Source of the DNA: Armigeres subalbatus
Lineage: Eukaryota > Arthropoda > Insecta > Diptera > Culicidae
NCBI RefSeq assembly: GCF_024139115.2
Contig: NC_085141.1
Coordinates: 245,263,047-245,327,046, forward strand
DNA length: 64,000 nucleotides
Direction of reading: 5' to 3'
The translations under genes were made by a program, and so were the position numbers. This document shows, one piece after another, positions 54,381 through 64,000 of this stretch. Position 1 is the stretch's first letter, and the number at the start of each line of letters is the position of its first letter. The notes under the pieces were generated by a model. That model was not told where the DNA came from. It saw only the letters and a list, made by a program, of their open reading frames with translations, and ran no database searches.

Positions 54381-55990
54381 TAGATGATGAGAATTTTATT
54401 TATTGGTTGCAGATTTCGGAAGATGAAAGCACTTACCTGTCCTAGAATAAACTCTTCGGCCTCAGTTCGTTAATGCTGGTTGGTGTGGTTCAGCATTTCT
54501 AAAAATAATGAATACAATCACCTACATTTTAATCAAACTTGTTCGAATTTTATTCTATCTGTTCGGAATGCGATTTCCGTCATAGTTTCGAAAACCAACG
54601 AGAGACGGTTTTTCTAATCAAGTATAGTTGAAGTTAAGAAAACTGTTTTTCGAAATGGATTTCGATCCGCTGACGGAAATCGGATTCCGGACGGATAGGC
54701 AATCATCATTATCATTTAAATATGAAAGAAAACACGAAATTCACTTGTTATAACAATCGAAATTCAACACGAATACCTTTCGATATCACATATCAAACAA
54801 GTGACTCTGACAAGTCAAGCAACAGAATTCTACACTCAAATTAAACTGCTGATATATTCTATGTGCACAAAGCGCATAGATTATAAGATAGGGGAAGAAT
54901 TTTCATTTTATGTGCGGCTAATAAAATATATGAATTGAATTTTTAAAGTATATTGTGTACAAAATAGATTTGAAGTGTACCAAAATAATAAACATGAACA
55001 CCCCAATATTTTTGATTGTAGCAAACCAAACGAGTTTAAAGCGCGAACGATACCAGTTATGAAGAAAATGAAGAATATTTAACTTCATACACATTAAAAT
55101 TGTTGTGGAATGCTGTTGACGCCTCTGATGAAACTACTCTAGGCTCGATTCTAGGTAATTAATTATATTACTATTTCTGTTTATAACATCATTATTCATC
55201 CTTCTATAATTGTATTACAGGCAGAATTACAGCAACGGCATTCGGATACATTATTTTTTTATAAAGGGCTTCTGCGCAAATTCGGCGGAACCAACAGTTT
55301 TTACCTGATTGACCTGATGGCGTAGTTAAAATCAACCTTAGGCCATATATGGGGAACTAATGAAGAGGGACTCAGGTACAACGAGCGAAATGTTTCTTGA
55401 AATCATCAGATCAGTTAATCCGGGCCGGTACAATGGAAGTGCCAATAATTTGTACGAATGTAGCCAGCAGGATGGGATTCCAGTCGTGAAACTAAGAGGG
55501 CTTCGTACATCAACCGTATCATCCGTGCCGTACTTATACTTGGTGCCATCGCCTCTTCACAGAATAATCGACAACTATCGTTTTTTTTTTAATTTTCGTC
55601 ACCACATTGAAATAACCAAAAAGGTTTTACTACTATGAATAAAATAACACTATATTCAAATGTCTACATAATATACTATCAACATGATTAAGTTAATCAC
55701 TTGTTTTTCATATTACCATTGCTATTAAAAATAGCAATTTAATTTGGAGTATATTTTATATGTTCCTAATCCGAACATAGTAAGGCCATAACACTATTAT
55801 TTCCATTACTCTCATAAATATAATTCATTCACGCTTCTTAATTTGATTCAAAAGGCTGCACTTAAAATTCATCTTGGTGATTTCGGCAATAATTCATTAG
55901 CGTTGCACATAGTTTTCAAGTATGAAAGTAACTGGTCATATTCTAAGTGCAGGGCATATATATGTAATGTGCGTTTTTATTTGAGTGTAT
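54381..55990. other. No gene recognised
   Basis: AT-rich. A 92-codon frame at 55360-55638 lacks recognisable motifs. GTAATT..TTACAG (about 55153-55220) could be read as a short intron, but the flanking sequence has no supported coding frame. Confidence 0.35.
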
Positions 55991-55995
55991 TTGTT

Positions 55996-56090
55996 TTACC
56001 AAGGGGTAAACCACTCGGCACAATGTGCCCGCGGCACAGTTCGGCACACTTTCGGCACATCTGGGCACCCTTCCTTGTGTTTTCCAGAAT
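55996..56090. repeat. GGCACA-rich repeat, copy 1
   Basis: CAAGGGGTAAACCACTCGGC is followed by four GGCACA words at irregular spacing. A related copy lies inverted at 60670-60775. Confidence 0.6.
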
Positions 56091-56144
56091 TTGACATCAG
56101 CTGTCAGTGTCAAAAGTGAAAACATTAAGAAAGAGAAAAACCAA

Positions 56145-56390
56145 AATTTCTTGGGTACTTATTCAAAAGGACGTATGTGATTTTGTAAACAAAGATTCAA
56201 ACGTCGATTTGTCCGATCTGATGGCACTCCCACGCAAACCAACACCACTAACAGGTAGCCGAAGCCTCCCCCTATCTGTCTATGGTGATGGTTTGCGTGG
56301 GAGGGCAATCAGATCGGACAAATCGACGTCTGAATCTTTGTTTACAAAATCACATACGTCCTTTGGATAAGTACCCGAGATTTGTCCGAT
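56145..56390. repeat. Near-perfect inverted repeat, arms of about 100 bp
   Basis: 56145-56254 and 56281-56390 are inverted copies (GGTACTTATTCAAAAGGACG against CGTCCTTTGGATAAGTACC; centre near 56268). The arms differ by only a few bases. Frames 56107-56370 and 56282-56674 are translations of the hairpin. Confidence 0.9.
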
Positions 56391-57713
56391 CCGAGTCATC
56401 ATTAGCCTCATCAGCGATCTGTTGTAGTCGTTCTAGTGCTTTTTCTATTCTGCTAAATGTGTCGCCACAAAAGTCCGCAAGTATTCCTATATTCACCTCG
56501 ATATTCGCCATCAGAAACATCAATGTGCGCTCATCCGGAAAGCCGTGCAACAATGGACAATTCATCATCCTTTACTTCCACCGCTTCCACCACACCGCTG
56601 CATCACCTGCCTACCGAAACCTCACAACAACGGGACCAGCCAGGAGACCAGTGCTATTCATCACATTAGCATAAGGCACAGGAAGGCTCTCCAACGCAAT
56701 CAGCGACGCATTGATAAATAAAAAAATACGGCGGTAAACACAGTACGATCACACGAAGCGCCGGAGGTCCGTTCCAATAGAAATCTCTACTTAGGGAGAT
56801 ACGGTAGTTTATTGAAGAACACTGCCAGGCAAAAATTGGAATGGTGCCCTATAGTGTCACGAGAAGTCATAGCTTGGAGAATCCGGAGCATACCAGTTTG
56901 AGGTAGCCGTCAGCGACAATGGCAATACAGCATATTGTATGGAAATTAAGGAGGTATGTTTTGAGTCAAATTTAAGAGAAATTGTAACTGAAAATATATG
57001 TTTCTCATTATCAATCAGAGCCAGCAACAGTCAGCAAGATGTTGCGAATGCTTCATCGTAATTCCACGTCTGGGTACCCTTTTTCACGATTTTCTATTTG
57101 GACAGCTAGGCTTTCGCGTGAAGTGTCAAGGGTGTAAAAGAAAAAACAATCATCCATTAGATTTAGCTGTTCACAATATTTCGGAACTGCAGCGCACCCA
57201 TCGTACGGATCGTTGGCCACATTTCTGGAAGACGGAACAACATTGAAACTCCTCCCAGTGAATGCATGATGCATGGCAGATGATGTAAGTATCATTATAT
57301 AAACTAATAAAAAGAGTCGATTCAGAACTTTCCAAATCTATTGTAGAATCTTAAGCTAAATCTTGCGCTGATTGCAAGCAATTGGAGGACTGGGCTCTGT
57401 CAACTCCAGCAAACTTTGATACTAGTGAATAGACGGAAAATAATTTGGACATTGATGAAGATCGAACTTTCGACACCGCCCCGCCAGTGCTGAGGACCAA
57501 AGTTGAAAAAGAAGTGTCTATGAGTAGCAAGATCGAAGACATTGAATGACCAATCACTAGGAAAGCAACTTCATATAATATTCGACCACATGTAGTAAAA
57601 ACAGCACTGTAACGAAGAGTTTCAATAAGAAAGACTGGCGGACAACAGTACCGTAGATCCCAAGCGTGCCACTGACTTCTAGGAGATCTGAGACCCAACG
57701 GAAGTAAATCGTA

Positions 57714-57865
57714 CGCGTCTAATCCTGGCTGAAGAAGATCCAATCAAAGCTTTGTGCTTTCTGTGCGGCAGTACAGGTTTGAACAGGATTCTATTCTGGG
57801 TTTGCTGCTGTGAATCATGCCGTCAGTATTGTGTAAAGAACAAGCACAACGGTATCGTTGGATAA
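57714..57865 (+). pseudogene. Trithorax/MLL-like PHD-finger fragment, decayed
   Basis: The plus strand reads LAEEDPIKALCFLCGSTGLN, then a CCCESCRQYCVKNKHN block before a stop at 57863-57865. EEDPIKALCFLCGS followed by CCCE....YC is the start of the first PHD finger of trithorax. The zinc-binding His of the finger is not where the family has it (an Arg-bearing SCRQYC instead of a His-containing block), and stops precede and follow the segment, so this is not a functional exon. Further upstream (57000-57250, 57355-57540) there are short charged open segments (for example AKSCADCKQLEDWALS) which may belong to the same pseudogene, but I cannot prove it. Confidence 0.5.
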
Positions 57866-59017
57866 GACCAACTCTGATCAAATGAAAGTTACCTGCTTCG
57901 CAATGAACTTCCTCCATAGCTTCCGGGATTGGGCGAATTCTAGACAATGGAAGAGATTGTCGCAGATGCATGAACACTTGTTTTTCAACTGTTTCTATTC
58001 CGGTGTTTAACTAGTGTTATATCTTCTGTTGTGATTCCTTCACCTGCGCTTCCACCGCCATCACCTGCAGTAGAAGTTTTAATCAATAAAAAAAAATGGA
58101 CGAAAGTGATGACCAACCATTGGCAGCAACCGTTGATCCTCTTTTTTTACCCCTTGGATGATATCCGCAAGGTGGAGTGAAAAATACATTTTGAATGATT
58201 TTGCAATCCGCACCACTATCTTGATTGCTGTTCACATGTGTGCCCTAAGAAAAGGCAATTTCATTTCTCTCTGTGAGTAACTTTACTGGTACATTGTGAC
58301 GGCATGGGCCTTCTTGATTTGCTTAGGCTAAAGATTATCACCCTGTGCTTGGCGATATCAATTCATGTATGGATAGTCCTCATCCCTTTGTTGAGGTGAC
58401 GTTTTCTCTAAACTTTTATCGATCATTCATGACGTAGCCGGAAGCCGTAGAATATTAGGAAACAAATCAAACGCAATAGATTGGAACAGTAACGGCAGGA
58501 TTTCATAAAAAATATGTATATGGGCAAACTGTGAAATCCTGCTGTTTCCATCATGCCGTTCTATTACATACGTGCCGCTTAACGAGACTCCGTATCATTC
58601 CATGCAAATCATTTGATCCATACTTCTATCATCACCATCACGAACCACCGTATCAGTTCATGAAGGTCTTTAGGTTCATCCTTTCAAATCGGAAACAATG
58701 CACACGTGTGATTATGATTTCTCTTCCACAATGAATCATTATTAAGATGATCTTTACATTTTTGTCAGGGTGTAACGAATTTTGTTTACTCTAGAATATG
58801 ATTCGCTGCTTCCATCAGTTGTGTTGGAAGCGTGAGTTGGCTCAAATTAGCCCACTAGCGAGGTAATAAGCCATTCTTTAGAATAGCTATTTCGCCCTTT
58901 TAATATGTTGGGCCGATTTATATCAATGAATCGCCTGCTTTGAGCGTGCTTACAGCGGCACACTAGGAGTTAACTTTCTGAAATCAGTATGGCGAAAGGC
59001 ATCTAAGGCTCGATTTC
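57866..59017. other. No gene recognised
   Basis: Includes short frames without motifs. Possibly more of the decayed host-derived copy. Confidence 0.3.
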
Positions 59018-59653
59018 TCAAAATTAAGCACCTTCATCGAAAAAATATTTGGTAGGCGTAGGAACGGACACCTTCCTACATAACCAATACCAAATAGTTT
59101 TTCATAAAAAGTTCCTAGTTTTGAGAAAACCCGCGTTAGATGTCTTTCGCCATACAAATTTCTGGTGGTTAACTCATGCTGGCTATTTTGCGCATATACT
59201 ATAGCGCCTGGATGTGACAGCGACGGGTAGAAAATCAGCCACTGCCAATAATTCATTAAGTACCTTGATCGAAAAAATATTTGGTAGGCGTACTAGCGGA
59301 CATCATCCTACATATTTAACCGGTACCAAATCGCTTTTCATGAAAAGTTCCTAATTTTGAGAAAACCCGCGTTAGATGTCTTTCGCCATACAAATTTCTG
59401 GTGGTTAACTCATGCTGGCTATTTTGCGCATATACTATAGCGCCTGGATGTGACAGCGACGGGTAGAAAATCAGCCACTGCCAATAATTCATTAAGTACC
59501 TTGATCGAAAATATATTTGGTAGGCGTACTAGCGGACATCATCCTACATAACCGGTACCAAATCGCTTTTCATGAAAAGTTCCTAATTTTGAGAAAACTA
59601 TAGCGCCTGGATGTGGCTGCGGCGGGTAGAAAATCAGCCACTGCCAATAATTC
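59018..59653 (+). repeat. Tandem repeat, 237-bp unit, about 2.7 copies
   Basis: Units start near 59018, 59254 and 59491 (ATTAAGTACCTTGATCGAAA) and end GCCACTGCCAATAATTCATT. Units 1 and 2 are full (period 237). The third lacks about 73 bases between TTTGAGAAAAC and TATAGCGCC. Unit 1 is the most diverged. Confidence 0.9.
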
Positions 59654-60669
59654 ATTGATATTATTAATCATTAATGAATTTAAAAATGTGATAATGTGCA
59701 TATTCGAAGTATACAATAGACAAGACAACTCCTAATAAAATAACGTTTAGTCATTGTTTGTTGAAAAGATTTATTTTTACTGTTGTTATTGGAACATGAG
59801 CCATGCTTCTGCTTGAATTTTTGTTGGAGCTCAGAATGCTGCTGAACTTTGACGACGAACATCGATTTTCCGCTTGTTTGGCTGCGGCTGAGATCAGGTT
59901 CCTCCTTCAGCGGTTCTTGGATCCATGAGACAGTTGCTGGTTCTGGTCCGATTAAGGCAACACTTCCAGGCCTGCCAGACGCTTATCGGATCAACACATC
60001 GACAGGAATGAGCATGGAATCAAGAATTGAGATTCGGATTATACTTGTTGAAAAACAGACGTCGATGGGAAAATGTGACGCCAGTGAAGTATTGCGCTCG
60101 CACAGGTAAAACATTATTCCATTCCGGTGGCCGACCTAGCTGGCCTGGAGACCCTCGTGGAGACCATAGTGTCGGTGGTAGTGATGTCATACGTGTTGAA
60201 GCACTAAACATCTTATTCAATACACTTTCGTTGCTCACGCATTGCAATTGTTTAGATGAAGGATTTGACTAGCTCCATGTTATCCTTATTTAATGGGATC
60301 GCCAGATCTGCTTGCTAGTCCGGCTGTTTAGTCGACCGACTGAAATTGAAACGTAGGCATCTACAGAATTGGCATTAGCGGATCAAGCTTTCAAACGGAG
60401 GTCCTAAATTATTGCTGTTTTGCCGCACTGCCATTCTTCAGAACAAGATTGTTTACGTCCCGTTGGCTGGCTGGAAATGAATTTAGCTGCACAATTGTCA
60501 TTAGTAGTAGCATTCTTGTTGATTCAAAAATGAGAATTAGGAAAAATTACTAAAAAGTTTAGCCGAAATAAATTTTACTTGCATTGGTTTCGTGTTCTTA
60601 AGTAAACATAAACAAATTATTTTTCCGTGATGCCATAATACATAATTGTCAGTGCCCCCAGAAATAATG
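59654..60669. other. No gene recognised
   Basis: A frame at 59849-60109 has no motif. No clear repeat apart from short AT tracts. Confidence 0.35.
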
Positions 60670-60775
60670 TTATTTTTGCTTCGGCACAGTTTAGGCACAG
60701 TCAAGGCACAGATGGGCACAATTAGTCATTCTGCAACTGTGCCGAGTGGCTCACCCCTTGTGTTTTACACGTTAA
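60670..60775. repeat. GGCACA-rich repeat, copy 2 (inverted relative to copy 1)
   Basis: Four GGCACA words, then TGTGCCGAGTGGCTCACCCC, which is the inverse of the start of the copy at 55996. Confidence 0.6.
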
Positions 60776-61388
60776 TACCGTGTGGTTTGTTTATAAACAA
60801 ATGCAGAGTTTCGAATGAGCGATGTCATATGTTTTACACGTGATATTGATTTGCTTTGACAACATGCGCAAATTCATGTGTAGAACACACGGTCCTCTCG
60901 TGTATTTTTTTTATAGTGTACTGATTTCACTCTAATAAATAGGTTATTTTTCAATGTTATGCGTGAATTCTGAAGATCCAGCAGGAGATAAATTTTGAAT
61001 GCTCCCTTGGTAATGTTTTTATTTTGATTTGAAAACGTCAAGCAAACAAAAGCCGGCTGGACTAAAGCAATGACGATGATGATGATGATGCTGATGGGAT
61101 TTGTTGTTGCTTTTTGTGGAACGACGAGCCAGCATTGATGTCGCATTTTGTCGGCACTTTTTAAAAGTAAAAGTTCGAAAAGTTCATATTTTTTTTAGTT
61201 AGTTCTAAGTAGTAGTTATTGTATCAGAGAAACAGTGTTGTGTGGTATGGCCAGAGCTAGAGCGGTGGCAGTGATTCGTTAGTTATCCGGCTCAGCCGAA
61301 ACGATAAAGTGCGAGGTCAGCGGAACTCAAGTGGAACATCGTGTAGAAATAAATAAGCTCTAGGCAGAAGAAGACCGGGATAGGAGAA
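60776..61388 (+). promoter_or_regulatory. Upstream region and 5' UTR of nonstop
   Basis: No frame of interest. GC content rises from about 61230 to the start codon, as expected of a 5' UTR. A (GAT)n-like run lies near 61070-61095. The transcription start is not defined. Confidence 0.4.
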
Positions 61389-63257
61389 ATGTCTGATCAT
61401 GGTTGTGTTCATTTTGCGGCATTTGTGAAGGAGTACGGATTGGAATCATTCAGCGTTGTGCACGCTTATTTCAGCACCTGCATCAACAAGGAAGCCCGGC
61501 GCAGGAAGGCTTTGTCCTGTTTGTGTTACAAATGTGGTGGTTCTGGACCGCAATTGTATTCGTGCCTGCATTGTATCTACTTTGGATGCAAGGGAGCACA
61601 CATTAATGACCACTGCAAGCAGACAAAGCATTACATTGTGCTGGAGTTGTGCTACGGGATGATCTACTGTTACCAGTGTAAGGATTTTACCTACGACAGC
61701 GATTGCCAAGCGATAGCTGAGAAGCACATTCGGAAAGAGGCCAAAAGCTTGAATAAGACCTTGTCCTGGAGACCGTGGTCACCTTCAAAGTTGGAAATAG
61801 AATTGCTGTTGAAAAACCCCAAACGTCGACATGTGACAGCTTTCACAAGTATCGGATTACGAGGACTATTGAATTTAGGTTCGACTTGCTTCATGAACTG
61901 CATCGTTCAAGCGTTAATCCACACACCACTACTCAGAGACTACTTCTTGTCCGAAAGGCATGAATGTACCACGAAAACAGCTGCCAAATGTCTTGTTTGC
62001 GAGGTTTCAAGACTGTTTCAGGAATTCTACTCTGGTGCCAGAGGCCCTTTGTCCTTGCATAGACTGTTGCATTTGATATGGAATCATGCGCGTCACCTCG
62101 CCGGGTATGAACAACAGGATGCACATGAGTTTTTCATAGCCACACTAGACGTCTTGCATCGCCATTGCAAGATATCGATGAACGAAATCGCCGCTGCGGC
62201 AGCGTTGGACAAATCGAAACAAGCCCAACAACAGGTGCAACAACAGGACAACCCGACTCACTGTAACTGCATCATTGATCAGATCTTCACCGGAGGCCTT
62301 CAAAGTGACGTGGTTTGCCAGGCTTGCAACGGAGTATCGACCACTATCGATCCTTTTTGGGACATTTCGCTCGACCTGGGCGAAGCACAGAACCAGGGAT
62401 ACGGTGGCCCTCCGAAGTCGCTGATTGATTGTTTGGAACGCTTCACCCGTGCAGAACATCTGGGTTCCAGTGCGAAGATCAAATGTTCCACCTGCAAAAG
62501 CTATCAGGAGTCCACGAAACAACTTTCTATGCGAACACTGCCAATTGTCGCTAGCTTCCACCTGAAGCGTTTTGAACATTCTAGTCTGGTAAGCAATACA
62601 CTTTATTTTTTCTCTGTTTTCATATTCTTTTGTTGCTCTACATTCCTGCGGCAGAAATACTGTTGCGGTACAATTAAGCAACCAATTCAAACAGTAATAT
62701 TCTGATAAACTAATAGTCTTTATAGACCAATAACTATACAGACCACTGTTCCGATTGCATTCCTTTTAGATCGACAAAAAGATCTCGACCTTTATCTCAT
62801 TCCCATCGGAGTTGGACATGACCCCGTTCATGTCGAAAAAGAAGTCTGAACAACAGTCGCCCGGTGCGTCCTCTTCCACCTCTTCGACGAAATCCAAGTC
62901 TTCGGATCGAAAACACGCAACGGCCGCCGGTAGTAGCAACAGCAGCACAAACGTCACCGAAGAAGACGCCAATCGGTTGCAGCACGATACCAGTGATTTC
63001 CGTTACTCGTTGTACGCGGTCATTAATCATGTGGGAACACTAGACGCCGGCCACTACACGGCCTACGTTCGTCACCAGAAGGACATCTGGGTGAAGTGCG
63101 ACGATCACATCATAACGACTGCCACCCTTAAGCAGGTGCTGGATAGCGAAGGGTATGTTGATCGCGTGATGCAGTAGCGTTCTGATTAGGAAGCTCATCG
63201 TTATCTGTTTTCAGCTATCTACTGTTTTATCACAAGAAGATTCTCGAGTATGAGTAA
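61389..63257 (+). CDS. not: Nonstop, USP22-type ubiquitin hydrolase of the SAGA complex; introns 62589-62769 and 63153-63214
   Basis: Three exons: 61389-62588 (400 codons, phase 0), 62770-63152, 63215-63257; total 541 residues. Splice sites CTG/GTAAGC, TTTTAG/ATC, AGG/GTATGT, TTTCAG/CTA. Residues 1-120 form a ZnF-UBP domain rich in paired Cys/His ([25 protein letters not shown]). The USP catalytic core follows: Cys box [15 protein letters not shown] with Cys167, QQDAHEFF near 230, a CxxC pair around CSTCKSY, His box [11 protein letters not shown] with His495 and Asp in VKCDDH near 511. A Ser/Lys-rich insert (about 422-470) lies in the core, near the start of exon 2. USP22/Nonstop removes ubiquitin from histone H2B within SAGA. 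Size matches the family; all catalytic residues present. Nuclear. Confidence 0.96.
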
Positions 63258-63705
63258 ATGGAGCAACGAACAGAATTAAAGAAACGCACACACTTTGTGT
63301 GTGTGATGCGTGGCCAAGCCAATACAAGGACGAGAGGGAATCTAATGCCGGACAAAAGTAAAGGTCGAAGTGCACTATGCGGCATCGTCCGCCGGACATA
63401 TTTCAGTCTGTTGTCGATGTCTGATGGGTATAAGGTTAATTAGGCAAACATTTAACGTTGGGACAAGAAGCTTAGTGTAAGCTATCAACTTTTGACGGTG
63501 ATCTTGGATAAGATTCAACACAACAACAAACTCTCCTACATCAAACTATTTTAGTATGTATTAGATTGTAACCAATACTTATATAATGAAACAAAAAAAA
63601 ACCTTTGTAAGTGCTGACAACTTTTGTCTTAATTCGTCCATAGAATCAAAGAACTTTTAGACATTAATTTTTTAGCTTATATTTATACAGATAACAATGA
63701 ATAAA
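63258..63705 (+). terminator. Nonstop 3' UTR with polyadenylation signal
   Basis: AATAAA at 63700-63705 follows about 440 bases of 3' UTR. The next bases are AT-rich, with no other gene visible to the window end. Confidence 0.6.
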
Positions 63706-64000
63706 CATTCGTACACCACAATATTTAGTTCGTCGCCAGATCCTTCCAATCGCGGCTTCTAGTCGTGTTGCACCTGAATTTTGTACAAGCCGGATCTGGA
63801 GCGAACACCATATTTGAAGAGTTGCTGTCCGCATTATTGCATCATGCGTGCATTATGTGGAGTACGTAGACCATGTTATCGCTTATAAGACGATCGATTT
63901 GGAATACTTATGACTTTCGTCTTTGTTCTTAAAATAACGTACTAAGGATTCCTCGGTATCAATGTGGGTCGATATTTTTTTTCCTCCTAATCCTAAATTG
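63706..64000. other. No gene recognised
   Basis: Short intergenic end of the window. Confidence 0.4.

Noticed and set aside
56107..56674. Frames of 72-130 codons
   Set aside because: They lie on the hairpin at 56145-56390 or continue it without motifs; no domain.
57351..57743. 130-codon minus-strand frame
   Set aside because: No motif, and the plus strand carries the trithorax-like reading immediately downstream.
1..64000. CRISPR arrays or bacterial operons
   Set aside because: None seen; introns, retroelements and insect orthologues show a eukaryotic genome. Tandem arrays lack the regular short repeat-spacer form.

Overview
The window looks like a large, transposon-rich dipteran genome, most likely a culicine mosquito of the Aedes type. 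The support is a tRNA-headed SINE of the Feilai kind with a (GAA)n tail and target duplication, BEL/Pao and Ty3/Gypsy LTR elements, LINEs of CR1-like and RTE types, a Penelope-like relic, many short inverted-repeat elements, and a few intron-poor host genes that match insect orthologues. The species is inferred from repeat types, not from a search.

Layout. 1-4129 (minus): decayed BEL/Pao gag-pol, cut by the window edge. 5.6 kb: a tRNA-like Pol III unit. 6-10.3 kb: diverged tandem repeats and a Gypsy RT relic. 10.8-11.1 kb: a Feilai-type SINE. 13.1-13.7 kb: an RTE endonuclease relic. 16.5-18.95 kb: a low-complexity block with (AGCTTTAGCTT)n at both ends and 2 kb of C-rich repeat inside. 19.9-31.9 kb: tandem arrays split by a 10.18-kb Gypsy element (20570-30749). 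Its 268-bp LTRs differ at two positions and it has a 5-bp target duplication. It carries gag and pol, and between pol and the polypurine tract an antisense CR1-like LINE of about 5.2 kb. 33.8-34.1 kb (minus): a probable first coding exon of an unrecognised host gene. 35.5-42 kb: inverted-repeat elements around the host gene ASCIZ (ATMIN homologue). 43.1-47.9 kb: a second, plus-strand CR1-like LINE. 48-60 kb: more relics, including a Penelope fragment and a decayed trithorax-like PHD segment. 61.4-63.3 kb: the host gene nonstop (USP22 orthologue), three coding exons, complete.

The two well-supported host genes are unrelated in pathway. ASCIZ is a zinc-finger transcription factor whose TQT motifs bind the dynein light chain LC8. 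Nonstop is the histone H2B deubiquitinase of the SAGA complex. Most other reading frames are shadows of repeats or transposons. The most unusual structures are the LTR element with an antisense LINE in its post-pol region, the satellite that switches base composition, and several long perfect or near-perfect hairpins. No wholly new coding system is evident. Coordinates of repeats without a target duplication are approximate.
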